Of a DNA stretch of 52,265 nucleotides, positions 37,314-46,141 are shown in pieces. Position 1 is the stretch's first letter; each line of letters begins with the position of its first letter. Source of the DNA: an uncultured SAR86 cluster bacterium (GTDB lineage: Bacteria > Pseudomonadota > Gammaproteobacteria > Magnimaribacterales > D2472). The notes beneath the pieces were generated by a model. The model was not told the DNA's origin, searched no databases, and saw only the letters and a program-made list of their open reading frames with translations. The stretch covers positions 1-52,265 of the forward strand of contig CABZTX010000005.1 in NCBI GenBank assembly GCA_902528875.1, in the 5' to 3' direction. Both the position numbers and the translations under genes were made by a program.

Positions 37314-37754
37314 TTATAGACTTAATTTTTCTTTGATTTTAAGCCAAAGATCTTTTTTGGATTCTTTATTATTGGTTAATTGATTTAAGGTTGGAGCTTC
37401 TATGAGTTCTAAACCCAATATGTGATCATAAGGTAAATTCCCAAATTGGATTGTGAGTTCTATTTTGTATTTTTCAAAGATTTCTTTTTTTAAATCATTT
37501 TTTGAAGAGTAAATAATTGTTTTATATACCTCGGTACCATTATCAAGTTTTGTTGAGCTTACAATTGCTTGAATAAGCTCTTGATCTTGTATAATAAAAT
37601 TTTCAAAAGGCTTATCAAGTAATGCTAGAATGTGCCCCTTTTGATAAAAATGAAGACTTTTTTGTGGAGATTTAGTTGACTTAGACCTTAATGAATATCT
37701 TTTAATGCCAATCTCTTTTAATATAAGATTAGTTTTTATTTCAGGAGTGAGCAT
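37314..37754 (-). CDS. holD: DNA polymerase III psi subunit
   Basis: In E. coli, psi links the clamp loader to chi and SSB. The 146-aa protein from ATG 37754 matches HolD at both ends: LKEIGIKRYSLRS near residues 12-24 against LQQLGITQWSLRR, and a C-terminal APTLNQLTNNKESKKDLWLKI resembling LTDLRANPTARAALWQQI. The middle is divergent. A longer frame with a start at 37856 would overlap leuA and adds an unrelated hydrophobic stretch, so it is rejected. Its place just upstream of rimI is the E. coli arrangement. The chi gene holC is missing from its usual place in this window. Confidence 0.8.
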   Translation of the reverse strand: MLTPEIKTNLILKEIGIKRYSLRSKSTKSPQKSLHFYQKGHILALLDKPFENFIIQDQELIQAIVSSTKLDNGTEVYKTIIYSSKNDLKKEIFEKYKIELTIQFGNLPYDHILGLELIEAPTLNQLTNNKESKKDLWLKIKEKLSL

Positions 37755-37785
37755 AAATAATATAATAACATTTAGTTTATAAACA
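37755..37785. promoter_or_regulatory. 31-base divergent promoter region between holD and leuA
   Basis: The start codons of holD (-) and leuA (+) are only 31 bases apart. The gap contains TATAAT (37761-37766) facing leuA and TATTAT (37767-37762) facing holD, 7 bases before its ATG. The -35 regions must lie inside the opposite coding sequence, and polymerases would compete for the site. Confidence 0.4.
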
Positions 37786-39444
37786 ATGGATAATCCAACC
37801 AATAAATATAGAGCTTTTGAGCCAATCAATCTTGAAAATAGAAAATGGCCGAACAAACTTATTAAAAAAGCGCCTAAATGGTGCTCTGTCGATCTAAGAG
37901 ATGGTAATCAAGCACTTATAGAACCTATGGGAGCTGAGAGAAAAAATAGGATGTTTGATTTGCTTTGCAAGCTTGGCTTTAAAGAAATCGAAGTTGGTTT
38001 TCCATCAGCTTCTCAAACAGATTACGATTTTGTGACAAGTCTAATTGAAAATAAGAAGATTCCCTCTGATGTAAATATTCAAGTTTTAACTCAGGCAAGG
38101 GAAGAGTTAATTAAAAAAACTTTCGAATCTCTCAAAGGCGCATCAAAAGGAATTATTCATTTTTATAACTCAACTTCAACATTACAGAGACGTGTTGTTT
38201 TTAATCAAGACAAAGAAGGCATTAAGAAAATTGCAATTAATGCTGCTAAGTTAATAAAAGAATTAGCTCTTCAAAATTCCGATACCGAGTGGACATTTGA
38301 ATACTCACCCGAGAGCTTTACAGGAACCGAGTTAAATTATGCAAGGGAGGTATGTGATGAAGTTGTCAATATATTAAAACCAGCATCTAATAATAAAATT
38401 ATAATTAACCTTCCTGCAACAGTGGAAATGTCCACGCCAAATATTTATGGTGATCAAATTGAATGGATGCATAATAATTTAAAAACAAGAAATCATATTT
38501 GCCTAAGTCTTCATCCTCATAACGATAGAGGCACAGCAGTAGCTGCTTCAGAGTTTGGTTTGATGGCTGGTGCAGACAGAGTTGAGGGAACATTATTTGG
38601 AAATGGAGAGAGAACAGGTAATGTTGACATAGTAACATTAGCTTTAAATATGCTGACTCAAGGTGTTGAACCAAATCTAGATTTTTCAAACATTAATTCT
38701 GTAATGAGAGAGGTTGAATATTGTAATCAACTCCCAGTTCATCCAAGGCATCCTTATGCAGGAGATCTTGTTTTTACAGCTTTTTCAGGCTCTCATCAAG
38801 ATGCTATAAAAAAAGGTTTTCATGCTATCAAACAATCAAATAATCCTCAATGGGAGGTTCCATATCTGCCAATTGATCCAGCAGATTTAGGGAGAAATTA
38901 TGAAGCAGTTGTTAGAATTAATTCACAGTCAGGAAAAGGTGGTGTAGCCTTTCTCTTAGAAAAAGATCATGGAGTTTCTTTGCCAAGAAGGCTCCAAATC
39001 AGCTTAAGTCAAAAAATTCAAAAATTAGCAGATGAATCTGGAAAAGAGATAAGTAGTCCTGAAATATGGAAAATCTTTGAAGAGAATTATTTAAAACCTA
39101 TAAATAACTTTTCATATGTAAAACATTCATCAACTACTAATGATGATATACATTCTTTAGAACTAACTATGATAATTAATGGTAATAAGAAAAAAATAAA
39201 AGGCTTAGGGAATGGTCCAATTGATTCATTTATAAGCGGACTATCAAGCAATTTAGATGTTTCAATTAAAGTTTCAGATTACCAGCAATCTGCAATATCG
39301 TCAGGATCTGACGCAAAGGCCGCTGCTTATATTGAGCTTGAAAAAGATGGTAAAACTTTCTGGGGAGTGGGAATTCATCCAAATACAACAAGAGCATCAT
39401 TTGATGCAATTATTGTTGGTCTTAGCAAGCTTTTAGAATATTAA
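37786..39444 (+). CDS. leuA: 2-isopropylmalate synthase, long LeuA type
   Basis: First committed step of leucine synthesis: condenses acetyl-CoA with 2-oxoisovalerate. The 552-aa protein is of the Pseudomonas/Mycobacterium type. It opens with a family N-terminal extension (YRAFEPINLENRKWPNK), then the TIM barrel with SVDLRDGNQALIEPM near 34-48, the metal-binding LSLHPHNDRGTA near 240, and GTLFGNGERTGNVDIV. The C-terminal LeuA_dimer regulatory domain (from about 430) is the site of leucine feedback in the family. Its end overlaps the convergent crotonase stop by 4 bases. Confidence 0.96.
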   Translation: MDNPTNKYRAFEPINLENRKWPNKLIKKAPKWCSVDLRDGNQALIEPMGAERKNRMFDLLCKLGFKEIEVGFPSASQTDYDFVTSLIENKKIPSDVNIQVLTQAREELIKKTFESLKGASKGIIHFYNSTSTLQRRVVFNQDKEGIKKIAINAAKLIKELALQNSDTEWTFEYSPESFTGTELNYAREVCDEVVNILKPASNNKIIINLPATVEMSTPNIYGDQIEWMHNNLKTRNHICLSLHPHNDRGTAVAASEFGLMAGADRVEGTLFGNGERTGNVDIVTLALNMLTQGVEPNLDFSNINSVMREVEYCNQLPVHPRHPYAGDLVFTAFSGSHQDAIKKGFHAIKQSNNPQWEVPYLPIDPADLGRNYEAVVRINSQSGKGGVAFLLEKDHGVSLPRRLQISLSQKIQKLADESGKEISSPEIWKIFEENYLKPINNFSYVKHSSTTNDDIHSLELTMIINGNKKKIKGLGNGPIDSFISGLSSNLDVSIKVSDYQQSAISSGSDAKAAAYIELEKDGKTFWGVGIHPNTTRASFDAIIVGLSKLLEY

Positions 39445-40214
39445 TCAAAATTTGGCTCTCTTTTTTCAAGGAAAGCTCTTACTGCTTCTCTGTTTTGATC
39501 ACTTGTCGTTAGTTCATTCTGTATATCAGCTTCATTATGAAAAGTATCCCAGTATCCCTCTGACAATGATTTTCTCATAAGTATTTTTGTATGATTCAAT
39601 GATTGAGATGATCTTTTTGCCAATTTACTAGCCCACTCATAAGTCTTTGATTCAAGATCATCGTTTGATACGATCTTATTTGCTATTCCAAACTTATAAC
39701 ACTCTTTTGCACTAATTTTTTTTGCTTCGATTGCATATTCATAAGCTTTTGAGAAACCCATATATTTTGGTAAATACCATGACAAACCTCCATCCGGAAC
39801 TAAAGCAATATTGGAAAATACTGAAATAATATAGCTATCCTCTGACATTATCCTCAAGTCGCAAGACATAGCTATTGCTGCACCCACTCCAGCTGCTGGT
39901 CCTGAAATTGATCCAATTACTGGTTTAGGCATATTTATGATATTTTCAAAAAAAGGTTTATAGCCTCGTAAAAGTGCATCCTTTGAGCCTTCCCAACTTG
40001 AATCTCTTTCACCTAAATCTGCACCGGAAGAAAAACCTCTTCCTGAGCCTTTAAGAATAACTACTTTAATTTTTTCATCATTCTTTGCATCATTTGTTAC
40101 TTTTTGAAAATCCCATATTAGTTGTTCATTAAAAGCATTTAATAAATTTGGTCGATTTAATATAATTGTTGCAAGGTTATTTTCTTTTATATACTCGATT
40201 GTCTCTAGGTCCAT
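39441..40214 (-). CDS. Enoyl-CoA hydratase/isomerase family protein (crotonase, PaaG-like)
   Basis: A 257-aa crotonase-fold protein. IILNRPNLLNAFNEQL near residue 17, GSGRGFSSGADLGER near 57-70 (first oxyanion-hole strand), ISGPAAGVGAAIAMSCDLRI near 104-123 and NIALVPDGGLSWYLP near 134-148 are all present; the Asp in PDGG matches the PaaG-type isomerase/hydratase subgroup. It probably acts on an enoyl-CoA in fatty-acid or aromatic degradation. Context does not help, since it is attached to the tilS-accA end of the lipid A/DNA block, 12 bases after tilS. Confidence 0.88.
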   Translation of the reverse strand: MDLETIEYIKENNLATIILNRPNLLNAFNEQLIWDFQKVTNDAKNDEKIKVVILKGSGRGFSSGADLGERDSSWEGSKDALLRGYKPFFENIINMPKPVIGSISGPAAGVGAAIAMSCDLRIMSEDSYIISVFSNIALVPDGGLSWYLPKYMGFSKAYEYAIEAKKISAKECYKFGIANKIVSNDDLESKTYEWASKLAKRSSQSLNHTKILMRKSLSEGYWDTFHNEADIQNELTTSDQNREAVRAFLEKREPNFD

Positions 40215-40226
40215 ATTTACTCCTAT

Positions 40227-41183
40227 TTATTTAGAGGATATTAGAATTTTACCTTTTTGAAAAGTTACCTTACCTGATTTTTCAGCATTGTCTGCTCTTG
40301 ACCACGATACTTCAGATTTTGGTCCAGGATTTGAATCAATAAAAGTTTTTAAAATTTCATCCAATATTTTTTTGTTTGGGACCGCTAAATTAGATTTCTT
40401 AATGGAAAGCCTTAAGATATCTTTTATGATTGATCTTGGAATTTCCTTTAAACTTCTTATAGAGATAGTACTACCAATTAACTTTTTATATTCAGTTTCT
40501 AACAAAGACTTATATGAATAATTTCTATCCTTCATTATTTGTGAAGTTTGAAAGATTCTTTCAGAGAAACTGGGCCATCTAGATTCGATTAATGGAAAAA
40601 TTTTATTTCTTAGTAAATTTCTATCGAAAGCATTATCAGAATTTGAGTCATCCTCAATATACTTAATATTATTATCTTTAAGATATTTAAGTATTTCTTT
40701 TTTTGAAACTCCTAGTAATGGTCTTATTAGAACACCATCCCCGAGTGGCCTTTTGCAAGGTGGTCCCTCAAGTCCGTCAGCTCCTGTTCCTCTAAGTAAT
40801 CTTAATACAATTGTTTCGGATACATCATCAAGATGATGACCCATTAAAAGCTGCGAATCTTTTGACAAAACGTTTTCAAATACTTTATATCTTTTATTTC
40901 TAGCATTAGACTCCAGACCTCCTCCATTCGAGTTAACCTTTATTGACTTTGTAATTAAATTGATACCTAAAGATGAGCAAACCTGATTACAATGCTTTTC
41001 CCATTTTTTGGATTCTTTTGAAAGGTTATGATTTACATGAATAGCTTCAACATTTAATTTATTTGAATTCATCAGATCAGCAAAGATATGAACTAATGCT
41101 GTGGAGTCTGGCCCACCACTATAAGCAATAAATATTTTCTTTTGTAAGTCAATTAGATCTTCAATTTTATCCTTTGAAAGCAA
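40227..41183 (-). CDS. tilS: tRNA(Ile)-lysidine synthase, short form
   Basis: Converts C34 of tRNA-Ile(CAU) to lysidine so it reads AUA. The 318-aa protein has the PP-loop SGGPDST at 22-28, VNHNLSKES near 50, the HHLDDVSET motif near 115 and LLRGTGADGLEGPP near 127. It then contains the first C-terminal domain and stops at about the point matching E. coli residue 315, so the second C-terminal tRNA-acceptor-binding domain (of 432 aa in E. coli) appears absent. It follows accA by 2 bases. Confidence 0.93.
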   Translation of the reverse strand: MLSKDKIEDLIDLQKKIFIAYSGGPDSTALVHIFADLMNSNKLNVEAIHVNHNLSKESKKWEKHCNQVCSSLGINLITKSIKVNSNGGGLESNARNKRYKVFENVLSKDSQLLMGHHLDDVSETIVLRLLRGTGADGLEGPPCKRPLGDGVLIRPLLGVSKKEILKYLKDNNIKYIEDDSNSDNAFDRNLLRNKIFPLIESRWPSFSERIFQTSQIMKDRNYSYKSLLETEYKKLIGSTISIRSLKEIPRSIIKDILRLSIKKSNLAVPNKKILDEILKTFIDSNPGPKSEVSWSRADNAEKSGKVTFQKGKILISSK

Positions 41184-41185
41184 CT

Positions 41186-42133
41186 TTATGATCCGATACT
41201 TAAAATTCTTTTGTATCTTCTCTCTAGTAAATCTTCAATCGATAACTTATTCAAAATAGATAGATTTCTAATTAGCGAACCTTTGATGTTTTCTGACATT
41301 AGATCGTAATCTCTGTGCGCTCCACCAAGCGGTTCTTGTATGATTTCATCAACAATATTAATTTTTTTTAATTCTGATGATGATACTTTCATAGCTTCAG
41401 CAGCATCAGGTGCTTTTTCTGATGATCTCCAAATTATGGATGCGCAAGCTTCTGGTGATGCTACAGAATAAATTGAATACTCAAGCATAGAAAGATGATC
41501 ACCAACACTTATTGCAAGAGCTCCACCAGAGCCACCTTCTCCAGATACTATAACTAATATTGGAGTCTTTAGTTCAGACATAGTAGCTAAATTTCTAGCA
41601 ATAGCTTCACTTTGACACCTTTCTTCACCCTCTACTCCAGGATAGGCACCAGCAGTATCAACAAAAGTTACAACTGGTAAAGAAAATTGTTCTGCAAGGT
41701 TCATAAGTCGCTTTGCTTTTCTGTAGCCTTCAGGATTTGTCATTCCAAAATTTCTTTTGACTTTTTCATCAGTATCTCTTCCTTTCTCATGACCAATCAC
41801 CATTACAGGAATATTTTCCAACAAACCAATACCTCCAATTATTGAAGCATCGTCTCCAAATTGCCTGTCTCCATGAAGTTCATCAAAGTCATCAAATATC
41901 CTTTTTATATAATCTGATGTATGTGGCCTATTTGGATGTCGAGCAACTTGAACAATCTGCCATGTATCAAGCTTAGAATATATTTTTTTAGTTAAAGACT
42001 TATTCTCTTTTTCGAGATTTAATATTTCATTGTTTAATGATGGAGAATCTATTGCAGCTGCCCTCAAAGCACTAAGCTTTTGAGCTAACTCCTTAATAGG
42101 CTCTTCAAAGTTTAAAAATTTTTCTTCTTCCAT
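41186..42133 (-). CDS. accA: Acetyl-CoA carboxylase carboxyltransferase subunit alpha
   Basis: With AccD transfers CO2 from carboxybiotin to acetyl-CoA, making malonyl-CoA for fatty-acid synthesis. The 315-aa protein (E. coli 319) shows the N-terminal helix, WQIVQVARHPNRPHTSDYI near 80, FGDDASIIGGIG near 116, and the carboxyltransferase core FGMTNPEGYRKAKRLM, DTAGAYPGVEGEERCQSE and SGEGGSGGALAI. The dnaE-accA order is conserved in gammaproteobacteria. Confidence 0.97.
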   Translation of the reverse strand: MEEEKFLNFEEPIKELAQKLSALRAAAIDSPSLNNEILNLEKENKSLTKKIYSKLDTWQIVQVARHPNRPHTSDYIKRIFDDFDELHGDRQFGDDASIIGGIGLLENIPVMVIGHEKGRDTDEKVKRNFGMTNPEGYRKAKRLMNLAEQFSLPVVTFVDTAGAYPGVEGEERCQSEAIARNLATMSELKTPILVIVSGEGGSGGALAISVGDHLSMLEYSIYSVASPEACASIIWRSSEKAPDAAEAMKVSSSELKKINIVDEIIQEPLGGAHRDYDLMSENIKGSLIRNLSILNKLSIEDLLERRYKRILSIGS

Positions 42134-42164
42134 TTTAATTTTTTTGAGAATTTATTTTAAGCTT

Positions 42165-45100
42165 CTACAATTCTAGAACATTTTTACCAAAAATATCTTC
42201 AAGAATGAATAAGTTTTTTATTAATGGTCTAAATTTAAAATTTTCTCCCAAATCTATTATAGCCTCTGACAAACCTGTATTTACTCTAACATTTAGTTTA
42301 CATGAGCCATCAAGCCAAAATTCCTTATCAATTTTCTCTAATTTATTTGAAAAATCTTCAAGAGATACTGCTGAAGATTTTTCAATATCAACTGTAGCCT
42401 CTTCGATCTTTTTTACTAATTCGTTATCAATATTTTCTGCTTCTCTTACTCTCATTCTAAACATCAAAGCGCCGATATCACTGGTTTTGTAATCATCCAC
42501 CTCGATATTACCTTTAAGGCAAACAATTTGACCTTCTTTGAGGATATCATGACATTTTTCAAGGACTTCACTTCCTACTATACCGTCCATTGTTCCTGTT
42601 CCATCATCAAAGTTTACAAAGGTAAGAGGTTTGCCCTGCCTATCCTTAATTTGTCTTACATTATTTAGCAAACATACAATTGAGGCTTTTTTAGTATCGT
42701 TACTTAATTGATTTATTTTCTTTGAACTTATTTTTGTAATCTTATTTTTTAAAGCAATAACTGGATGTCCGGATAGATAATATCCTAGAGATTTTTTTTC
42801 TAAATCTAATTTATCACTTAGAGTTAATTTTTGAATATTTTTATATTTCTCATATGGATCAAAACTTTCCTGTTGTGATGAGAAAAGATCACCGCTCTTG
42901 AAATTTCTGTCATTGACACCATCTTTTAACATATCTGAGACACATGCTATTGAAATACTTCTCGAGGGAGCAATTTCATCAAATGCTCCTGATTGAGATA
43001 GAGCTTCTAGTGATTTTTTTCCACCAAGCTTGATATCAACTTTCTTTGAAAAATCCCACAAATCATTAAAATTATTTTTTTTTCTGATCTTGCACAAGTG
43101 CTTGATAAAAATATCTGCCACTCCTTTAATTGCTCCTAAACCATATTCAATATTTGAATCTTGATTTACTAAAAATCTTTTTGTACTTGTTAAAATGTTT
43201 GGTTTTAATACTTTGATACCAAGTCTTTCACATTCTTGTTTTAATGCATAAATTTTATCTGTATTACCAAGTTCCGACGACATAGCTGCTGCCATAAAAT
43301 GTTCAGGAAAATATGTCTTTAAATATGCAGTTTGATAGGATATTAGAGCATATGCTGCTGAGTGAGATTTATTAAACCCATATTCTGCAAATTGGTTTAT
43401 CAAGTCAAAGATTTGCTCTGCATTTTTTGATTTTATTCCGTTTTTCTCACAACCCTTTACAAAAATCTCTCTTTGTTCTTCCATTTCTTCTTTCTTCTTT
43501 TTACCCATCGCTCTTCTTAAAATATCTGCTTGACCAAGTGAAAAACCAGCAAGAACTCTTGCTGCCTCCATCACCTGTTCTTGATAAACAATTACTCCAT
43601 ATGTTTCATCTAAAACAGATTCTAAAAGTTTGTGTGGATACGTAACTGGACTAACACCATGTTTTCTATCCACAAACTCATCATGCATTCCTGAATTTAA
43701 AGGCCCAGGTCTATAAAGAGCAAGAAGAGCGGTAATTTCCTCAAACTTTGTAGGCTTTAGTCTTTTAATTAAATCTCTCATACCTGCCGACTCTAACTGA
43801 AATATAGCCATTGTCTTTCCAGACGAAAGTAGATCAAAAACTTTTGAATCATCTAAAGGTATGGAATCAATATTAAAATTACCTTTATCTTTATTTGAAT
43901 CATTTATTGACTTAACTGCCCTATCAATAACTGTTAGAGTACGTAATCCTAAAAAATCAAATTTCACTAACCCAATTTTTTCAACATCATCTTTGTCATA
44001 TTGTGTCATTACTGATTCAGACTGACGATCAACATAAACTGGGCAGAAATCTGAGATACTTCCAGGCGCTATAACCACACCTCCAGCATGTTTACCAACA
44101 TTTCTTGCAATGCCTTCTAATTTATATGACAAGTTAACAATTTCTCTCACCTCAGAATCATTCTTTATTGATTGAGCAAATAAAGGTTGATCAGCTTTTG
44201 CTTTATCAAGAGTCATACCAGGAGAAAAGGGTATCATCTTAGAAATTCTATCACCTAGCGCATATGGCTTACCAAGTGCTCTTGCAACATCTCTAACAAC
44301 AGCTCTTGCAGCCATAGTTCCAAATGTAGCAATTTGAGAAACAGCATCGGACCCATATTTATTACTTACGTAATCTATAACCTGATCTCTTTTTTCCATG
44401 CAAAAGTCGATGTCAAAATCAGGCATTGATAGTCTTTCAGGATTAAGAAATCTCTCAAATAACAATCCATGATCAATTGGATCTAAGGTTGTTATACCTA
44501 ATGCAAAAGCAACCAACGAACCTGCTCCGGAGCCTCTTCCAGGACCAACAGGAACATCATTATTTTTTGACCACTTTATGAAATCATAAACAATTAAAAA
44601 ATAACTCGAAAAACCCATATTTTTTATTTGATCTAACTCGTATTTTAGCCTTGTCTTATAGTCTTCTTGGCTATCCTTGGCAAAGCCTTTGATATATTTT
44701 TCTAGTCTTTCATGAGCAAGTTCATTCAGATATGAATCAAAATTATGTTCTTTTGGAACGGGGTACTCGGGTAAAAAATATCCCTTTGTCTTTAAAGAGA
44801 CATTACATTTCTTAGCTACTTCATTAGTATTGTCAATTAGACATGAAAAGTCTTTGAATAATGCAATCATTTCTTTGGGTGATTTAAAATATTGCTCATC
44901 AGAAAAATATTTTTCACGATTTGGATCATTTAATGTCTTGCCTGTATTAATGCAAACTTTTGTTTCATGAGTCTCATAATCATCCTTGGATGAGAATAAA
45001 ATGTCGTTTGTGGCTATAACAGGGATTCCTTTTTCAATTGATAATGGAATAACATTTTTAAAATAATCAAACTCATCAATTCTATTTGTTTTTTGAACTT

Positions 45101-45596
45101 CTAAAAGAAAATCTTCATCAAAAGCTTTTCTAAAAACCTCTATCTTGTTATTTGCCTCATCAATATTATCTCGCCTTAGATATTCGTAAATGTGACTACC
45201 CTTACCACCTGAAATAACAACAATATCATCTTTAAGTTGGGATAAGTTTTCAAATTGAATTATTGGAGTATTGAAAGAACTATTACTATGAGCAGTAGAA
45301 ATTATTTTCATTAAATTTTTGTGACCAACATTAGTTTTTGCTAGACAAAGAACTTCAAATGAGCTTTCATCCTCATTAAATATTAATTGAATAGAGGCGC
45401 CCGATATTGGTTTTATTCCAGCCGATTCACATTTATTAAAGAATTTTACCAAGCCAAACATGTTAGATTTATCTGTAAGTGCTACTGAAGGAACTTCAAA
45501 ACTAGATGCATTCTCAACGATTTGATCAATAGTTAACAAGCCTTGAGTAATGCTGTACTCTGATGAAACTCTCAAATGAGAAAAAGTTTGACTCAA
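42165..45596 (-). CDS. dnaE: DNA polymerase III alpha subunit
   Basis: The catalytic subunit of the replicative polymerase. The 1143-aa protein (E. coli 1160) has an N-terminal PHP domain (HLRVSSEYSITQG; the metal-binding residues are degenerate, as in other proteobacterial DnaE), the palm with catalytic aspartates in PDFDIDF near residues 392-398, PGRGSGAGSLVAFALG, GYFLPEYPVP, GEQ-type finger segments, a helix-hairpin-helix region and an OB fold near 950-1050. Start is TTG overlapping the rnhB stop (TTGA), with GGAG 7 bases upstream; this start gives the family N-terminus. Confidence 0.97.
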   Translation of the reverse strand: MSQTFSHLRVSSEYSITQGLLTIDQIVENASSFEVPSVALTDKSNMFGLVKFFNKCESAGIKPISGASIQLIFNEDESSFEVLCLAKTNVGHKNLMKIISTAHSNSSFNTPIIQFENLSQLKDDIVVISGGKGSHIYEYLRRDNIDEANNKIEVFRKAFDEDFLLEVQKTNRIDEFDYFKNVIPLSIEKGIPVIATNDILFSSKDDYETHETKVCINTGKTLNDPNREKYFSDEQYFKSPKEMIALFKDFSCLIDNTNEVAKKCNVSLKTKGYFLPEYPVPKEHNFDSYLNELAHERLEKYIKGFAKDSQEDYKTRLKYELDQIKNMGFSSYFLIVYDFIKWSKNNDVPVGPGRGSGAGSLVAFALGITTLDPIDHGLLFERFLNPERLSMPDFDIDFCMEKRDQVIDYVSNKYGSDAVSQIATFGTMAARAVVRDVARALGKPYALGDRISKMIPFSPGMTLDKAKADQPLFAQSIKNDSEVREIVNLSYKLEGIARNVGKHAGGVVIAPGSISDFCPVYVDRQSESVMTQYDKDDVEKIGLVKFDFLGLRTLTVIDRAVKSINDSNKDKGNFNIDSIPLDDSKVFDLLSSGKTMAIFQLESAGMRDLIKRLKPTKFEEITALLALYRPGPLNSGMHDEFVDRKHGVSPVTYPHKLLESVLDETYGVIVYQEQVMEAARVLAGFSLGQADILRRAMGKKKKEEMEEQREIFVKGCEKNGIKSKNAEQIFDLINQFAEYGFNKSHSAAYALISYQTAYLKTYFPEHFMAAAMSSELGNTDKIYALKQECERLGIKVLKPNILTSTKRFLVNQDSNIEYGLGAIKGVADIFIKHLCKIRKKNNFNDLWDFSKKVDIKLGGKKSLEALSQSGAFDEIAPSRSISIACVSDMLKDGVNDRNFKSGDLFSSQQESFDPYEKYKNIQKLTLSDKLDLEKKSLGYYLSGHPVIALKNKITKISSKKINQLSNDTKKASIVCLLNNVRQIKDRQGKPLTFVNFDDGTGTMDGIVGSEVLEKCHDILKEGQIVCLKGNIEVDDYKTSDIGALMFRMRVREAENIDNELVKKIEEATVDIEKSSAVSLEDFSNKLEKIDKEFWLDGSCKLNVRVNTGLSEAIIDLGENFKFRPLIKNLFILEDIFGKNVLEL

Positions 45597-46141
45597 CTTA
45601 AGACTCCGTTGAAAGATTTTCTATGTATAACAGAATATTTATTATTCTTTAAAGCCTCTAAATGATCTCTAGTTCCATAGCCTTTATTTTTATCGAGATT
45701 AAACTTTGTATATTTTTTACTATATTCAATCATTAAATTATCCCTGTAAACTTTTGCAATTATTGATGCCGCACTAATTTCAGAATGTTTTGAATCCCCA
45801 CCAATTATAGCCATCATTTGAGTCTTTAAATTAGGTTTAAATTTACCATCAACCAAAATCATATTGGGTTTAATTGGTAAGTTAAGTATAGCCCTTTTCA
45901 TTGCTAACAAAGAAGCATTATGAATATTAATTTCATCTATTTCATGATGAGATGCTGAGCCAATAGCAAAGTAAGAGTTTTTTTTTATTTTATTTGAAAG
46001 TTCGATTCTTTTTTTTTCAGGAATTTTTTTTGAATCTTTTAAGCCCTCAATATCTTTTTTTAAAATTACTGCTGCTGCAATAACTGGTCCTGCAAGAGCT
46101 CCTCTGCCAACCTCATCCACTCCAGCAATATTGTTGTTCAA
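45593..46141 (-). CDS. rnhB: Ribonuclease HII
   Basis: Cleaves RNA in RNA-DNA hybrids and at single misincorporated ribonucleotides. The 182-aa protein has the catalytic Asp9-Glu10 in GVDEVGRGALAGPV, the third acidic residue in ILVDGKF near 98, and the fourth in AASIIAKVYRD near 130. It overlaps lpxB by 4 bases upstream and dnaE by 4 bases downstream, as part of the conserved lpxB-rnhB-dnaE run. Confidence 0.96.
   Translation of the reverse strand: MNNNIAGVDEVGRGALAGPVIAAAVILKKDIEGLKDSKKIPEKKRIELSNKIKKNSYFAIGSASHHEIDEINIHNASLLAMKRAILNLPIKPNMILVDGKFKPNLKTQMMAIIGGDSKHSEISAASIIAKVYRDNLMIEYSKKYTKFNLDKNKGYGTRDHLEALKNNKYSVIHRKSFNGVLS

Noticed and set aside
37755-37856. Longer holD frame starting at 37856
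   Set aside because: It would overlap leuA on the other strand across its start and adds a hydrophobic stretch unlike HolD.
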